From assembly GCA_002314145.1 (NCBI GenBank), contig DCCG01000004.1, positions 1-64,000 on the forward strand: DNA of 64,000 nt, read 5' to 3'. Source of the stretch: Thalassolituus sp. UBA1087. Lineage in GTDB: Bacteria; Pseudomonadota; Gammaproteobacteria; Pseudomonadales; Oceanobacteraceae. Position numbers and translations under genes: made by a program. Every line of letters starts with the position of its first letter. Within the stretch, counting starts at the first letter, position 1. Under the pieces are notes generated by a model that was given only the letters and a program-made list of their open reading frames with translations, did not search any database and had not been told where the DNA came from. This document shows positions 1 through 8,110 of the stretch, in pieces.

Positions 1-37
1 TAGCAATGTGAGCTCCTATTCCTGTGCAATACTAACA

Positions 38-49
38 GGACACCCACTC
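38..49. repeat. Left terminal motif of the IS200/RAYT-type element
   Basis: The 12-base word GGACACCCACTC is the exact reverse complement of GAGTGGGTGTCC at 1302-1313, on the other side of the transposase gene. A short hairpin overlaps it (CCTGT 21-25 with ACAGG 35-39), and TGTGCAAT at 23-30 recurs in direct orientation at 1279-1286. Paired motifs of this kind are likely transposase recognition ends, but no target duplication is visible and IS200-type elements do not make one. Boundaries are inferred. Confidence 0.5.
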
Positions 50-233
50 CAGTAATCCTGGAAAAAACACTCCTTTCAATTTTCAGATATCTCTTTTATT
101 CAGCTCGGAAAGATCAGGCTGTCACTTTGCCCATGATTATCATGCGCTAGTCCGTTATTTACCTGATTTCAGGCACAACGGGGCAGCCAGAAGGACTGGA
201 AGAGGCAAAAGTTCAGAGTTAGAGGAGGACTGG

Positions 234-1229
234 CTATCCAATTGCTGCTTTGCAGCGTTTTAATCCAGGCGGTCGTTTGTAAGAAAGCTTTTCGCATGCA
301 GATCGAAGATTTTTTTCACTGCCAGCGAAGGTTGCAAAGCATTCCTCAAAATCTTGCGTCATAGTTAACCACTGGCTTTCATCAATACCGAGTCGGTTAA
401 GGATGGTGTCAGCGGATACCGGAATCGCTCCGCGCTTATCTTCTCTGATAATACGGCCAGTCCAGTCGACCAACTCCAGATAGTCACTCAGACGCATGGG
501 AATGCCTTTCGGCATGTCCTGACGGGGATTGCCTGCGAAAGGCAGCAGGAAGCCAGTCTGTTGGTTTTTATGATTTGGTTGAGCGACCGTTTTTGCTTTT
601 ACTGCCCGTTGCTTAACCGATGTGTGTTCCGATTTTTCCGGGGTTTTGCTCATCCCTGCCCGAACAGGGTTGAGATCTACATACGCCATACAGGCTGCGA
701 GAGCGGCTTCATCCAGAAGCGCCTGAGATTTGAATCTGCCTTCCCAAAAGCGTCCGCTACAGCCATCTTCTGCATTCGCTTCACGGGCAATGGCCTCATT
801 AAGAACCCGCATAAACCAGCTGATATCAGACAGTCGCGATCGCCATTCTGTAATATACATCGCCAGGCGAGCCAACTCGGGTTCAGATAAAGCATCATCT
901 TTTTCGTAGCGTTGGGACAACAGATTGCCTTTAAAGAGCAGGTGCCAGCGGGTTATAACTTCTTTATCTGACCAGGACAACGCTGTATCTGCATCAACAT
1001 AGAGAACCACATGGTAGTGGTTACTCATAATGGCGTAGGCTGCGATATCAATCGCAAAGATTTCGGGGAGCTCAAGGAGTTTAGCTTCCAGCCAGCCGCG
1101 GCGATGTTCATAAGAATCGCCGCTTGACTGATCGACGCCGCACAGAAAAGCTCTGCGAACGCAGCGTGAAACACAATGGTAGTAAGGCGTCGCTTCCAGC
1201 GATACCTGCTGAGCCCGTGGTTTCGGCAT
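234..1229 (-). CDS. IS200-like / REP-associated tyrosine (Y1, HUH) transposase
   Basis: A 331-residue protein of the Y1 transposase fold, which cuts and joins single-stranded DNA through a catalytic tyrosine. Its N-terminal half carries YYHCVSRC and the metal-binding HUH-type motif NHYH at about residues 70-73. The segment GRFWEGRFKSQ followed by YVDLNPVRAG, near residues 160-195, is characteristic of the stand-alone RAYT branch. The roughly 330-residue length, with an extra C-terminal region, fits the longer chromosomal members rather than the ~150-residue TnpA of classic IS200. The frame is open and looks intact. It lies between inverted 12-bp motifs at 38-49 and 1302-1313 and in DNA of visibly lower GC than the rest of the window, consistent with acquisition. 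No accessory tnpB is present. Confidence 0.88.
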   Translation of the reverse strand: MPKPRAQQVSLEATPYYHCVSRCVRRAFLCGVDQSSGDSYEHRRGWLEAKLLELPEIFAIDIAAYAIMSNHYHVVLYVDADTALSWSDKEVITRWHLLFKGNLLSQRYEKDDALSEPELARLAMYITEWRSRLSDISWFMRVLNEAIAREANAEDGCSGRFWEGRFKSQALLDEAALAACMAYVDLNPVRAGMSKTPEKSEHTSVKQRAVKAKTVAQPNHKNQQTGFLLPFAGNPRQDMPKGIPMRLSDYLELVDWTGRIIREDKRGAIPVSADTILNRLGIDESQWLTMTQDFEECFATFAGSEKNLRSACEKLSYKRPPGLKRCKAAIG

Positions 1230-1301
1230 GTTTATCCCTCCATGGTATGTATTACAGCTTAGGTGAAGATTCGGATATTGTGCAATCAGAATATGGTGTT
1301 A

Positions 1302-1313
1302 GAGTGGGTGTCC
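1302..1313. repeat. Right terminal motif of the IS200/RAYT-type element
   Basis: GAGTGGGTGTCC, the exact inverse of the word at 38-49, lies upstream of the transposase start and ends 18 bases before the next gene on the other strand. The in-frame stop (TAA 1317-1319) upstream of that gene and its ribosome-binding site (AAAGGA, 1318-1323) lie directly beside this motif, so the element's end supplies or abuts the translation signals of the neighbour. Confidence 0.5.
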
Positions 1314-1331
1314 GTATAAAGGAAAAGAAAC

Positions 1332-1934
1332 ATGGTTGGGATACTTGAACCGGTAGTCGATACAGAAGAACTGCAATTAGCTATTTCACTTCCGGATTTG
1401 GATTCAGTATTCAATGGCAGATTCATTCCGCTGAATAGTCTTACGGAATCTTTGTCACAGATGTCAAATTTTGACGCGATTTTTGTTGGCGGTATAAGCA
1501 ATGAACTGCCCGTCGAAAAGCGCAGGGCGTTGTCGCAGATCTGTGAAGAAAAAGGCATAGAACTTATAGAGTTTGAAAATCCTTCAAACGATGCGGTCGC
1601 TATACGTGATGTTGTTTTAAATCTCGCCGATAAACTGTTCTCGGATGAGATGCCTGGCAATCTGGATTTAGCCGATATCCGCAATATAAATCAGTACTCA
1701 GATTGCCTGTTTGCCTTCAACAGTCAATACTCTGCTCTGTGTTTTCTGGAACAGCAGCAGGTTGGCGATGTTGTTGGTGGTGTGTACCTTGCTCATGGCG
1801 ACAGAAACTTACGCGAGTATGAAGCCATAAACGAAGCCTTGCTTAAGCACTTTGCCGATGATGGCTTTCTTTGTTCAAGCTTTCATTCAAGTGGTCGGGC
1901 AGACTGTACCATCCTGCTGGGTATCAGAACCTGA
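1332..1934 (+). CDS. Orphan protein with FtsZ-C-domain-like sequence (unrecognised)
   Basis: A 200-residue cytoplasmic protein with no signal peptide or membrane segment. I do not recognise the family. By eye, residues ~112-125 (NLDLADIRNINQY) resemble the FtsZ stretch INVDFADVRTVMS, and residues ~148-198 (GGVYLAHGDRNLREYEAIN...CTILLGI) follow the FtsZ C-domain pattern of GVLVNITGG, DLTLFEVNEA and VTVIATG. The tubulin GTP-binding signature (GGGTGTG) is absent: the corresponding stretch FDAIFVGGISN has lost its glycines. It would therefore be a non-GTPase FtsZ relative or a decayed copy. The start is supported by AAAGGA eight bases upstream and an upstream in-frame stop. It sits beside a transposase and has lower GC than the core genes. 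Real coding is likely; the FtsZ relationship is only a hypothesis. Confidence 0.55.
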   Translation: MVGILEPVVDTEELQLAISLPDLDSVFNGRFIPLNSLTESLSQMSNFDAIFVGGISNELPVEKRRALSQICEEKGIELIEFENPSNDAVAIRDVVLNLADKLFSDEMPGNLDLADIRNINQYSDCLFAFNSQYSALCFLEQQQVGDVVGGVYLAHGDRNLREYEAINEALLKHFADDGFLCSSFHSSGRADCTILLGIRT

Positions 1935-1995
1935 TCTCCAGGCTGGTGATTCTGAATCATCACGATCAATCAGCCTCTCATTGAATTTCAGCCAC

Positions 1996-2026
1996 CCTCT
2001 GACGATTGGGTCTCAGAGGCTTTATA
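1996..2026 (+). terminator. Possible weak terminator
   Basis: CCTCTGA (1996-2002) pairs with TCAGAGG (2013-2019), with a 10-base loop, followed by CTTTATAAAAA. A competing pairing joins AGCCTCT at 1972-1978 to AGAGGCT at 2015-2021. The U-tract is poor, so termination is uncertain. Confidence 0.3.
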
Positions 2027-2078
2027 AAAAATCTTTTAGTGGCAGTGTAAATCCGGCACTGGGCCCCTGGTAAGTAAA

Positions 2079-2558
2079 ATGAAGATTGCTTTTCTGCTTG
2101 TTATTCTGATCCCCTCGGCCTGTTTTGCCCGGGAAAAAGCAGAGCGGGTGGTGGTTGATAAATCAGAGCGCCTGATGATCCTGTATTCCACTGATAAAGA
2201 ATTAGCCCGCTTTAGTATTTCTCTGGGTGGTAGCCCTGAAGGCCATAAAACGCAGGAAGGTGATCAGAAAACCCCGGAAGGCGTTTACCTGCTGGATTAT
2301 AAAAAAGAAGATTCCGCGTTCTATCGGGCTATGCATATTTCCTATCCCAACCCGCAGGATGTCAGGCAGGCGGCCGCCAGAAAGGTGTCTCCCGGCGGGA
2401 TGATTATGGTGCACGGTCAGAAGAATGGTTTAGGCTGGCTTGCCCCGCTGACTCAGCTCTTCGACTGGACCGATGGCTGTATCGCGGTTACAAACAGCGA
2501 AATGGATACTTTTATGTCGCTGGTTGACGCCGGCACGCCGGTGGAAATCCGCTGGTGA
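2079..2558 (+). CDS. Exported L,D-transpeptidase (YkuD family)
   Basis: A 159-residue protein starting with a short signal peptide (MKIAFLLVILIPSACFA), so exported to the periplasm. The rest is one YkuD domain: VVVDKSERLMILY at the front, KTPEGVY at residues 65-70, then the catalytic pair H112 (MVHG) and C134 in WTDGCIAV. Such enzymes form 3-3 peptidoglycan cross-links or attach proteins to stem peptides. The size and the TDGCIAV variant match the small ErfK/YafK-like branch, some of which act as hydrolases rather than cross-linkers, so the exact reaction is open. It stands alone, 156 bases ahead of ruvA. Confidence 0.85.
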   Translation: MKIAFLLVILIPSACFAREKAERVVVDKSERLMILYSTDKELARFSISLGGSPEGHKTQEGDQKTPEGVYLLDYKKEDSAFYRAMHISYPNPQDVRQAAARKVSPGGMIMVHGQKNGLGWLAPLTQLFDWTDGCIAVTNSEMDTFMSLVDAGTPVEIRW

Positions 2559-2653
2559 GGGGGAGTAACGCTGCACACGGCATCAGGCGCTTGTCTCAGT
2601 GTCCGGAATAACCTGCGGCGGTGCCGTTAACTGGTTATTTTTACAGTCCCTGA

Positions 2654-2682
2654 TTGAGCAAGGGGTTGCTTGCTGGTAGGCT
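2654..2682 (+). promoter_or_regulatory. Candidate sigma-70 promoter for ruvA-tol operon
   Basis: TTGAGC (2654-2659), a 17-base spacer and TAGGCT (2677-2682) lie 33 bases before the ruvA start. The match is moderate, and no other promoter-like pair was seen in this gap. Confidence 0.35.
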
Positions 2683-2714
2683 AGCGGACTTTATCCGATG
2701 GCTTTTTAATCCCC

Positions 2715-3320
2715 ATGATTGGTCGTTTACAAGGCATAATTCTCGAAAAACAGGCGCCGGAGCTGCTGATTGACGTCAATGGCGTTGGTTATGAGGTACA
2801 GGCGCCGATATCTACCTTCGCGACGCTGGGTCAGACCGGCACGGTCGCGGTTCTTTATACTCATCTGGCGATCCGTGAGGACGCTCATCAGTTGTATGGC
2901 TTCAGCGATAAAGGCCAGCGCACGCTGTTCCGCACTCTGATCAAGGTCAGTGGGGTCGGGCCGAAGCTGGCACTGGCCATTCTCTCTGGCATGGATGTCA
3001 ACGCCTTTGCGGCCTGTGTGCATGCGGAGGATGTGAGTGCGCTGACCAAACTGCCCGGCGTTGGTAAAAAAACCGCAGAACGTCTGATTGTCGAAATGCG
3101 CGACCGCCTGAAAGAATGGCAGGCTCCGGCACCGCTGTGGGCGGCGGCGGATCAGGCTGAACAGGCGTCGGTGGATTCCATGCTGCAGGAAGCCGAGGGC
3201 GCTCTGATTGCGCTGGGTTACAAACCGCAGGATGCGTCGAAAATGCTGAATAAAGTCTCCGGCGCTGAAAGCGCTGAAGATATGATCCGTCTGGCATTGC
3301 GCAACACGCTGGGGCGTTGA
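2715..3320 (+). CDS. ruvA: Holliday junction branch-migration protein RuvA
   Basis: The 201-residue RuvA binds four-way DNA junctions as a tetramer and loads the RuvB motor. The N-terminal OB fold begins MIGRLQGIILEK. Two helix-hairpin-helix motifs follow: VSGVGPKLALAIL at about residues 77-90 and LPGVGKKTAERLIVEM at about 113-128. The C-terminal RuvB-contacting three-helix domain runs from about 155 to the end. Length is normal for the family. It is the first gene of the ruvA-ruvB-ybgC-tol-pal series. ruvC, which usually precedes ruvA in gammaproteobacteria, is not within the 2.7 kb upstream. Confidence 0.97.
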   Translation: MIGRLQGIILEKQAPELLIDVNGVGYEVQAPISTFATLGQTGTVAVLYTHLAIREDAHQLYGFSDKGQRTLFRTLIKVSGVGPKLALAILSGMDVNAFAACVHAEDVSALTKLPGVGKKTAERLIVEMRDRLKEWQAPAPLWAAADQAEQASVDSMLQEAEGALIALGYKPQDASKMLNKVSGAESAEDMIRLALRNTLGR

Positions 3321-3336
3321 TCACTGAGGAAGCCTT

Positions 3337-4365
3337 ATGATTGAAACCGATCGCTTTATCAGTGCCGAGCCGGCCCGCGGCGAAGAGCAGCAGGACCGGG
3401 CCATCCGTCCCAAATCGCTGGCAGAGTATATTGGTCAGCCCCATGTGCGTGAGCAGATGGAAATTTTTATCGGTGCCGCCAAAGCCCGCGGTGAAGCCCT
3501 CGACCATACGCTGGTGTTTGGTCCGCCGGGGCTGGGTAAAACCACACTGGCCAATATCATTGCCGAAGAGATGGGGGTGCAGATCAAATCCACCTCTGGC
3601 CCGGTACTGGAAAAAGCCGGCGATCTGGCGGCCCTGCTGACCAATCTGGAAGAGGGCGATGTCCTCTTCATTGATGAAATTCACCGCCTGAGTCCGGCCG
3701 TGGAAGAAGTGTTGTATCCGGCGATGGAAGATTACCAGCTGGATATTATGGTCGGTGAAGGCCCGGCTGCACGGTCCATCAAAATTGATCTCCCGCCCTT
3801 TACTCTGGTTGGCGCGACCACCCGCGCCGGTCTGCTGACGTCGCCGTTGCGCGACCGTTTCGGCATTGTGCAACGTCTCGAGTTTTACAATATTCAGGAT
3901 CTGTCCAGCATTGTTGCGCGCAGTGGCACCCTGCTGGAGCTGACGGTGGATGACGGCGGCGCAGCCGAGATTGCGCGCCGCGCGCGCGGCACGCCGCGTA
4001 TTGCCAATCGCCTGCTGCGCCGGGTACGCGATTATGCTCAGGTGAAAGGAGATGGCACCGTGGATCATGCCTGTGCCGATGCTGCACTGAACATGCTGAA
4101 TGTGGATGCTCAGGGCTTCGATCATATGGACCGCCGCCTGCTGCTGACGCTACTGGAGAAGTACGATGGCGGCCCGACCGGTGTCGACAGTCTGGCAGCT
4201 TCTATTGGTGAGGAGCGCGACACCATCGAAGACGTGCTGGAACCTTATCTGATGCAGCAGGGCTATATCACCCGCACGCCGCGGGGGCGTATGGCAACCA
4301 AACTGGCTTATCTGCATTTTGGCCTGGATTTGCCGGGGCGCTTTCAGCAGGATGAGCAGCCATGA
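3337..4365 (+). CDS. ruvB: Holliday junction branch-migration ATPase RuvB
   Basis: The 342-residue AAA+ motor drives branch migration with RuvA. Walker A GPPGLGKTT is at about residues 66-74, Walker B FIDEIHRL at about 111-118, sensor 1 GATTRAGLL at about 160-168, and an arginine-finger segment RDRFG follows. The C-terminal winged helix contains the conserved TPRGR (residues ~317-321). The start is preceded by GAGGAAG. The last four bases overlap the ybgC start (ATGA), so the two are translationally coupled. Confidence 0.98.
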   Translation: MIETDRFISAEPARGEEQQDRAIRPKSLAEYIGQPHVREQMEIFIGAAKARGEALDHTLVFGPPGLGKTTLANIIAEEMGVQIKSTSGPVLEKAGDLAALLTNLEEGDVLFIDEIHRLSPAVEEVLYPAMEDYQLDIMVGEGPAARSIKIDLPPFTLVGATTRAGLLTSPLRDRFGIVQRLEFYNIQDLSSIVARSGTLLELTVDDGGAAEIARRARGTPRIANRLLRRVRDYAQVKGDGTVDHACADAALNMLNVDAQGFDHMDRRLLLTLLEKYDGGPTGVDSLAASIGEERDTIEDVLEPYLMQQGYITRTPRGRMATKLAYLHFGLDLPGRFQQDEQP

Positions 4366-4793
4366 GTTTTGAATGGCCGTTGCGGGTGTATATCGAAGAC
4401 ACCGACGTCGGTGGCATTGTTTATTACGCCAACTATTTCCGTTATCTGGAACGGGCCCGCACCGAGTGGCTGCGTTCGCTGGGATTCAGTCAGGAAATTT
4501 TGCGCCATCAGAACATTTTGCTGATTGTGCGTGACATTCAGGCAAAATACCGTTTACCGGCAAGACTGGACGATGAACTAACCGTCACGGTTGAACTCGA
4601 AAGCCAGCGCAAAGCCAGTGCGGTGTTGAAGCAGGCGGTCTATCGTACGGCAGCCGCCGGGCGGGAATGCCTGATGACGGCAACCACAGGCATTGCCTGT
4701 ATAACGCAGGACGGACGCCCGCAGGCGTTTCCGCATGATATTTTAACGGCTATGTCGGCTGATGCCGGCGAGACAGAACGACCCGATGAATAA
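4362..4793 (+). CDS. ybgC: Tol-Pal-associated acyl-CoA thioesterase YbgC
   Basis: A 143-residue hot-dog-fold thioesterase. The catalytic segment VYIEDTDVGGIVYYANYFRYLERARTEW near residues 9-36 contains the family Asp (DTD) and the following Tyr/Asn residues. YbgC hydrolyses short- or medium-chain acyl-CoA or acyl-ACP at the inner membrane and is nearly always the first gene of the tol-pal operon, as here. It overlaps ruvB by four bases and lies 14 bases before tolQ. Length is normal. Confidence 0.95.
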   Translation: MSFEWPLRVYIEDTDVGGIVYYANYFRYLERARTEWLRSLGFSQEILRHQNILLIVRDIQAKYRLPARLDDELTVTVELESQRKASAVLKQAVYRTAAAGRECLMTATTGIACITQDGRPQAFPHDILTAMSADAGETERPDE

Positions 4794-4807
4794 TTTCAGG
4801 AGCTGAT

Positions 4808-5542
4808 GTGAACGAATCCGTGTCAATTATTTCTTTGATTGCCAATGCCAGTATCGTGGTACAGCTGGTGATGCTGATGCTGCTGGCGGCGTCTGTGATG
4901 AGCTGGATCGTCATCGTACAGCGTACGCGGCTGCTGTCCGCCAGCCGTGAAGGGATGCTGGAATTCGAAGACCGCTTCTGGTCGGGAGTGGACCTCAATG
5001 ATCTGTACCGTGAATGCCAGAAAAACCCGGTGCCCAGCAACATTGAAAACGTCTTTATGGCCGGGTTGAAAGAATTCAGCAAAATGCGTCAGCAGAACAC
5101 CTCTGATCCGGATGCCGTGATGGCCGGTGTACAGCGTGCCATGCGGATTGCCATAACCCGTGAATCGGAAGCTCTGGATACCCATTTACCCTTCCTGGCG
5201 ACCGTTGGTTCGACCAGCCCATACGTTGGTCTGTTCGGTACCGTATGGGGGATTATGCATTCCTTCCAGGGGCTGGCCAGCGTTAAACAGGCCACTATTG
5301 CCACCGTCGCGCCGGGGATTTCCGAGGCGCTGGTCGCCACCGCGATGGGGCTGTTTGCCGCTATTCCGGCGGTTATTTTTTATAACCGCTTTGCTTCCCG
5401 GGTGGATCAGCAGGTCACTGCCATGCAGACCTTCGCCGATGAATTTTCTTCTCTGCTGTATCGCCAGGCGCTGAAGATGCAGCAGTCTGCCAAAACCGAG
5501 GCGGTAAAAGCGCCGGCTGCCAGTAAAGACACGGAGCGCTGA
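4808..5542 (+). CDS. tolQ: Tol-Pal proton channel subunit TolQ
   Basis: A 244-residue inner-membrane protein of the TolQ/ExbB/MotA family. With TolR it forms the proton channel that energises TolA during outer-membrane constriction at division. Three membrane segments are visible at about residues 13-38, 135-160 and 170-195, with the conserved stretch GLFGTVWGIMHSF in the second. The start is GTG at 4808: an ATG two bases earlier hits a stop at once, and CAGGAG lies at good distance. One base separates its stop from tolR. Confidence 0.96.
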   Translation: MNESVSIISLIANASIVVQLVMLMLLAASVMSWIVIVQRTRLLSASREGMLEFEDRFWSGVDLNDLYRECQKNPVPSNIENVFMAGLKEFSKMRQQNTSDPDAVMAGVQRAMRIAITRESEALDTHLPFLATVGSTSPYVGLFGTVWGIMHSFQGLASVKQATIATVAPGISEALVATAMGLFAAIPAVIFYNRFASRVDQQVTAMQTFADEFSSLLYRQALKMQQSAKTEAVKAPAASKDTER

Positions 5543-5543
5543 G

Positions 5544-5993
5544 ATGGAACCAGCACCTGCTCCGGCGCCAAAACGCCGGCCCATGGCCGATATTAATGTC
5601 GTACCTTACATCGATGTGATGCTGGTGCTGTTGATCATTTTTATGGTCACAGCGCCTATGCTGGTGCAGAGTGTGCCGGTCAATTTACCGGACGTGGATG
5701 CCACTCCGACCGAAATTGAACCGGATGACAGCACCATCATCATATCGGTGAATGAACGCGGTATTTATTTTATCGAGCGTGACGAAGGCAACCCCACAGC
5801 GATGATTCTCAACGAAGTGGTCGATTACTGTGAAAAAATCAAAAACACAGTCCCCGAAACCCGGGTGATGATCCGTGGTGATGATCAGGTGGCATACGGA
5901 AAAGTAGTCGCCCTGATGGGGGGGCTGCAGGGAGCCGGCATCAATAATGTAGGTCTCATTACTGAAGCACCGGACCCGGAGGCTGATCTCTGA
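5544..5993 (+). CDS. tolR: Tol-Pal subunit TolR
   Basis: A 149-residue ExbD/TolR-family protein. After a short cytoplasmic end (KRRPMADINVVPYIDVMLVLLI) comes one membrane helix at about residues 22-42 that carries the proton-path aspartate (YIDVMLVLL). The periplasmic domain follows and ends in the region MIRGDDQVAYGKVVALMGGLQGAGINNVGL, typical of TolR. It lies between tolQ and tolA with one-base gaps. Confidence 0.96.
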   Translation: MEPAPAPAPKRRPMADINVVPYIDVMLVLLIIFMVTAPMLVQSVPVNLPDVDATPTEIEPDDSTIIISVNERGIYFIERDEGNPTAMILNEVVDYCEKIKNTVPETRVMIRGDDQVAYGKVVALMGGLQGAGINNVGLITEAPDPEADL

Positions 5994-5994
5994 T

Positions 5995-6807
5995 ATGAGT
6001 TGGCTTGATCCGCAGCGTTATTCGTTGCCGGTGGTTATTTCCGTAGCACTGCATGGCCTGATCCTGCTGCTGTTTCTGTTTGAATGGCCGACCGAACACC
6101 GGGTGCCGGAGCCTGTGCCACAGCATGTGATTGCGAATGTCATCCAGACAGAAAATAAAGCAGTTAAAAAGCGTGAAGAGCAGGCCGCAAAAGAGAAGAA
6201 ACGGCAGGAACAGGCAGCCCGGCGCGCCGAAGAACGTAAAAAGCAGATTGCGGCACAGAAGCGGCGCGAAAAAGAAAAAGCCCTGAAAGAGAAACAGCAG
6301 GCTGAGCAGCGGGCAAAACAGAAAGCCGCTGAAAAAGCCGCGCGCGAAAAAGCTCAGAAAGAAAAAGCCGAACGCCTGGCAAAGCAAAGGGCAGAACAGG
6401 AACAGCAGTTGCTTGAGCAGTTAGCCCAGGAGCAGGCAGAAGCGGAACAGCGTGCTCAGGAAGAAGCCAGAAAAGCGGCCGAAGAGGCGGCGCGGCAGGC
6501 GGAACTGGCCGAGGCCATGACCGCTGATGCGACAACGGCAATCCGTAATAAGGTACAGTCACAATGGCAGTATCCGCCGGCGGTTAACCCGGAGCTTGAG
6601 GTGGAAGTCCACATCACACTGGTGCCGACAGGCCAGGTGATCGATGTCCGTATCACCAAAGGCAGTGGCAATGCAGCACTGGACCGCTCAGTGCAGCAGG
6701 CCGTCCGTAAAGCATCACCGCTGCCGGTGCCGAAAGATCCGCGGGTGTTTGAGCAATCATTCCGTAAACTTACTATGAAATTCAGACCGGAGAATGCGAC
6801 GTGGTAA
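5995..6807 (+). CDS. tolA: Tol-Pal bridging protein TolA
   Basis: The 270-residue TolA has one N-terminal membrane helix (residues ~12-30), a long Lys/Glu/Ala/Gln-rich helical rod from about 55 to 175 that crosses the periplasm, and a compact C-terminal domain (from about 185) containing SQWQYPPAVNPELEVEVHITLVPTGQV. That domain contacts TolB and Pal. The rod is shorter than in Escherichia coli (whole protein 421 residues). The end overlaps tolB by seven bases. Confidence 0.94.
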   Translation: MSWLDPQRYSLPVVISVALHGLILLLFLFEWPTEHRVPEPVPQHVIANVIQTENKAVKKREEQAAKEKKRQEQAARRAEERKKQIAAQKRREKEKALKEKQQAEQRAKQKAAEKAAREKAQKEKAERLAKQRAEQEQQLLEQLAQEQAEAEQRAQEEARKAAEEAARQAELAEAMTADATTAIRNKVQSQWQYPPAVNPELEVEVHITLVPTGQVIDVRITKGSGNAALDRSVQQAVRKASPLPVPKDPRVFEQSFRKLTMKFRPENATW

Positions 6808-8081
6808 AACGCAGCCTGATATTACTTTTTCTGCTGATGACCAGTGCGGTCCATGCCGAACTGGTGATCGAAGTGACTCAGGGAAAACAGAGTGCCATTC
6901 CTGTCGCGGTGGTGCCCTTCAGCTGGCAGGGCAGTCAGCCTCTGCCGGAAGATATCAGCGGCATTATTACTAATGATCTGGCTTCCAGTGGTTACTTCCG
7001 CACTTTGCCTGAAAGCAATATGATCAGCCAGCCAAACAACCTGTCAGAGGTTGTGTATGGCGACTGGGCCAACCTGCGTCAGGATTTTGTGGTCATCGGA
7101 TCGGTTGAATTGTTACCAACGGGCTATGCCATTCAGTTTCATGTTCTGGATGTTCATCAGAAAATGGAAATTCTGCGTCACCGTGTCCGGGGTAAAGCCA
7201 GTCAGCTGCGCGACCTGGCCCATTACATCAGCGATTTTATTTTTGAAAAAATCACCGGGGTACCGGGGGTGTTTTCAACCAAGCTGATTTACGTGACCAC
7301 CAACCGGGAGCGTACCCGCTTTAATCTGAATTACGCCGACGCTGACGGTGCCCGCGAACAGCTTATTTATACCTCCCGGGACCCGGTTATTTCACCGGCA
7401 TGGTCACCGGATGGCAAAAAAGTCGCATACGTATCCTTTGAAAATGGCCACAGCGAAATCTACTTTCAGGAGCTGGCTACCGGCAAACGCGAGCGGGTCG
7501 TGGCGTTTGAAGGCTCAAACAGCGCACCGGCATTTTCGCCGGATGGAACAAAACTCGCTTTCGTGCACTCCAAGCTCGGCAATCCAGACATCTATGTCAT
7601 GGATCTGGCGAGCAGGAAAATCGAACGCATGACGAACCATTATGCGATCGATACGGAACCGCAATGGGGAGTAAACGGAGACAGTATCTATTTTACTTCC
7701 AGCCGTGCCGGTGGCCCTCAGGTATACAAACTGGACACAGGCAACAAAGCGGTCACACGGGTGACGTACGAAGGTGCGTATAATGCCCGTGCCCGATTGA
7801 CGGCCGATGGCCGCAAGCTTGTTTATGTGCATCGCAGTGGGGACAGATTCCACATCGCTTCGCAGGATCTGAAAAGCGGACTGGTGCACATTCTGACAAG
7901 TGAAACCGAATTGGATGAGTCACCTAGTGTTGCGCCAAACGGAAGTATGGTAATTTATGCTGCAAGTGAAGCAGATCGTAGTATCCTGGCGGCGGTTTCG
8001 GTCGATGGGGATGTGAAATTCCGCTTACCATCCAAATACGGTGATGTCAGGGAACCGGCCTGGTCGCCAATATTTAAATAA
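6801..8081 (+). CDS. tolB: Periplasmic Tol-Pal protein TolB
   Basis: A 426-residue periplasmic protein with a signal peptide (to about residue 19, SAVHA). An N-terminal alpha/beta domain follows to about 160, then a six-bladed beta-propeller whose blades show the repeated pattern SPAWSPDGKKVAYVS, APAFSPDGTKLAF, EPQWGVNGDSIYF and so on. TolB binds Pal and the TolA C-domain. The start is GTG at 6801 and overlaps the tolA stop. Confidence 0.97.
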   Translation: MVKRSLILLFLLMTSAVHAELVIEVTQGKQSAIPVAVVPFSWQGSQPLPEDISGIITNDLASSGYFRTLPESNMISQPNNLSEVVYGDWANLRQDFVVIGSVELLPTGYAIQFHVLDVHQKMEILRHRVRGKASQLRDLAHYISDFIFEKITGVPGVFSTKLIYVTTNRERTRFNLNYADADGAREQLIYTSRDPVISPAWSPDGKKVAYVSFENGHSEIYFQELATGKRERVVAFEGSNSAPAFSPDGTKLAFVHSKLGNPDIYVMDLASRKIERMTNHYAIDTEPQWGVNGDSIYFTSSRAGGPQVYKLDTGNKAVTRVTYEGAYNARARLTADGRKLVYVHRSGDRFHIASQDLKSGLVHILTSETELDESPSVAPNGSMVIYAASEADRSILAAVSVDGDVKFRLPSKYGDVREPAWSPIFK

Positions 8082-8110
8082 CTTAACTCACTTCGGACTG
8101 GAAGACTGTT

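Noticed and set aside
1..233. Left edge of the window
   Set aside because: Apart from the left element motif and a small hairpin, no gene or RNA could be supported; any gene to the left is cut off.
2998..4125. A 375-residue minus-strand open frame opposite ruvA/ruvB
   Set aside because: Antisense shadow with low-complexity His/Gln/Arg content and no recognisable fold.
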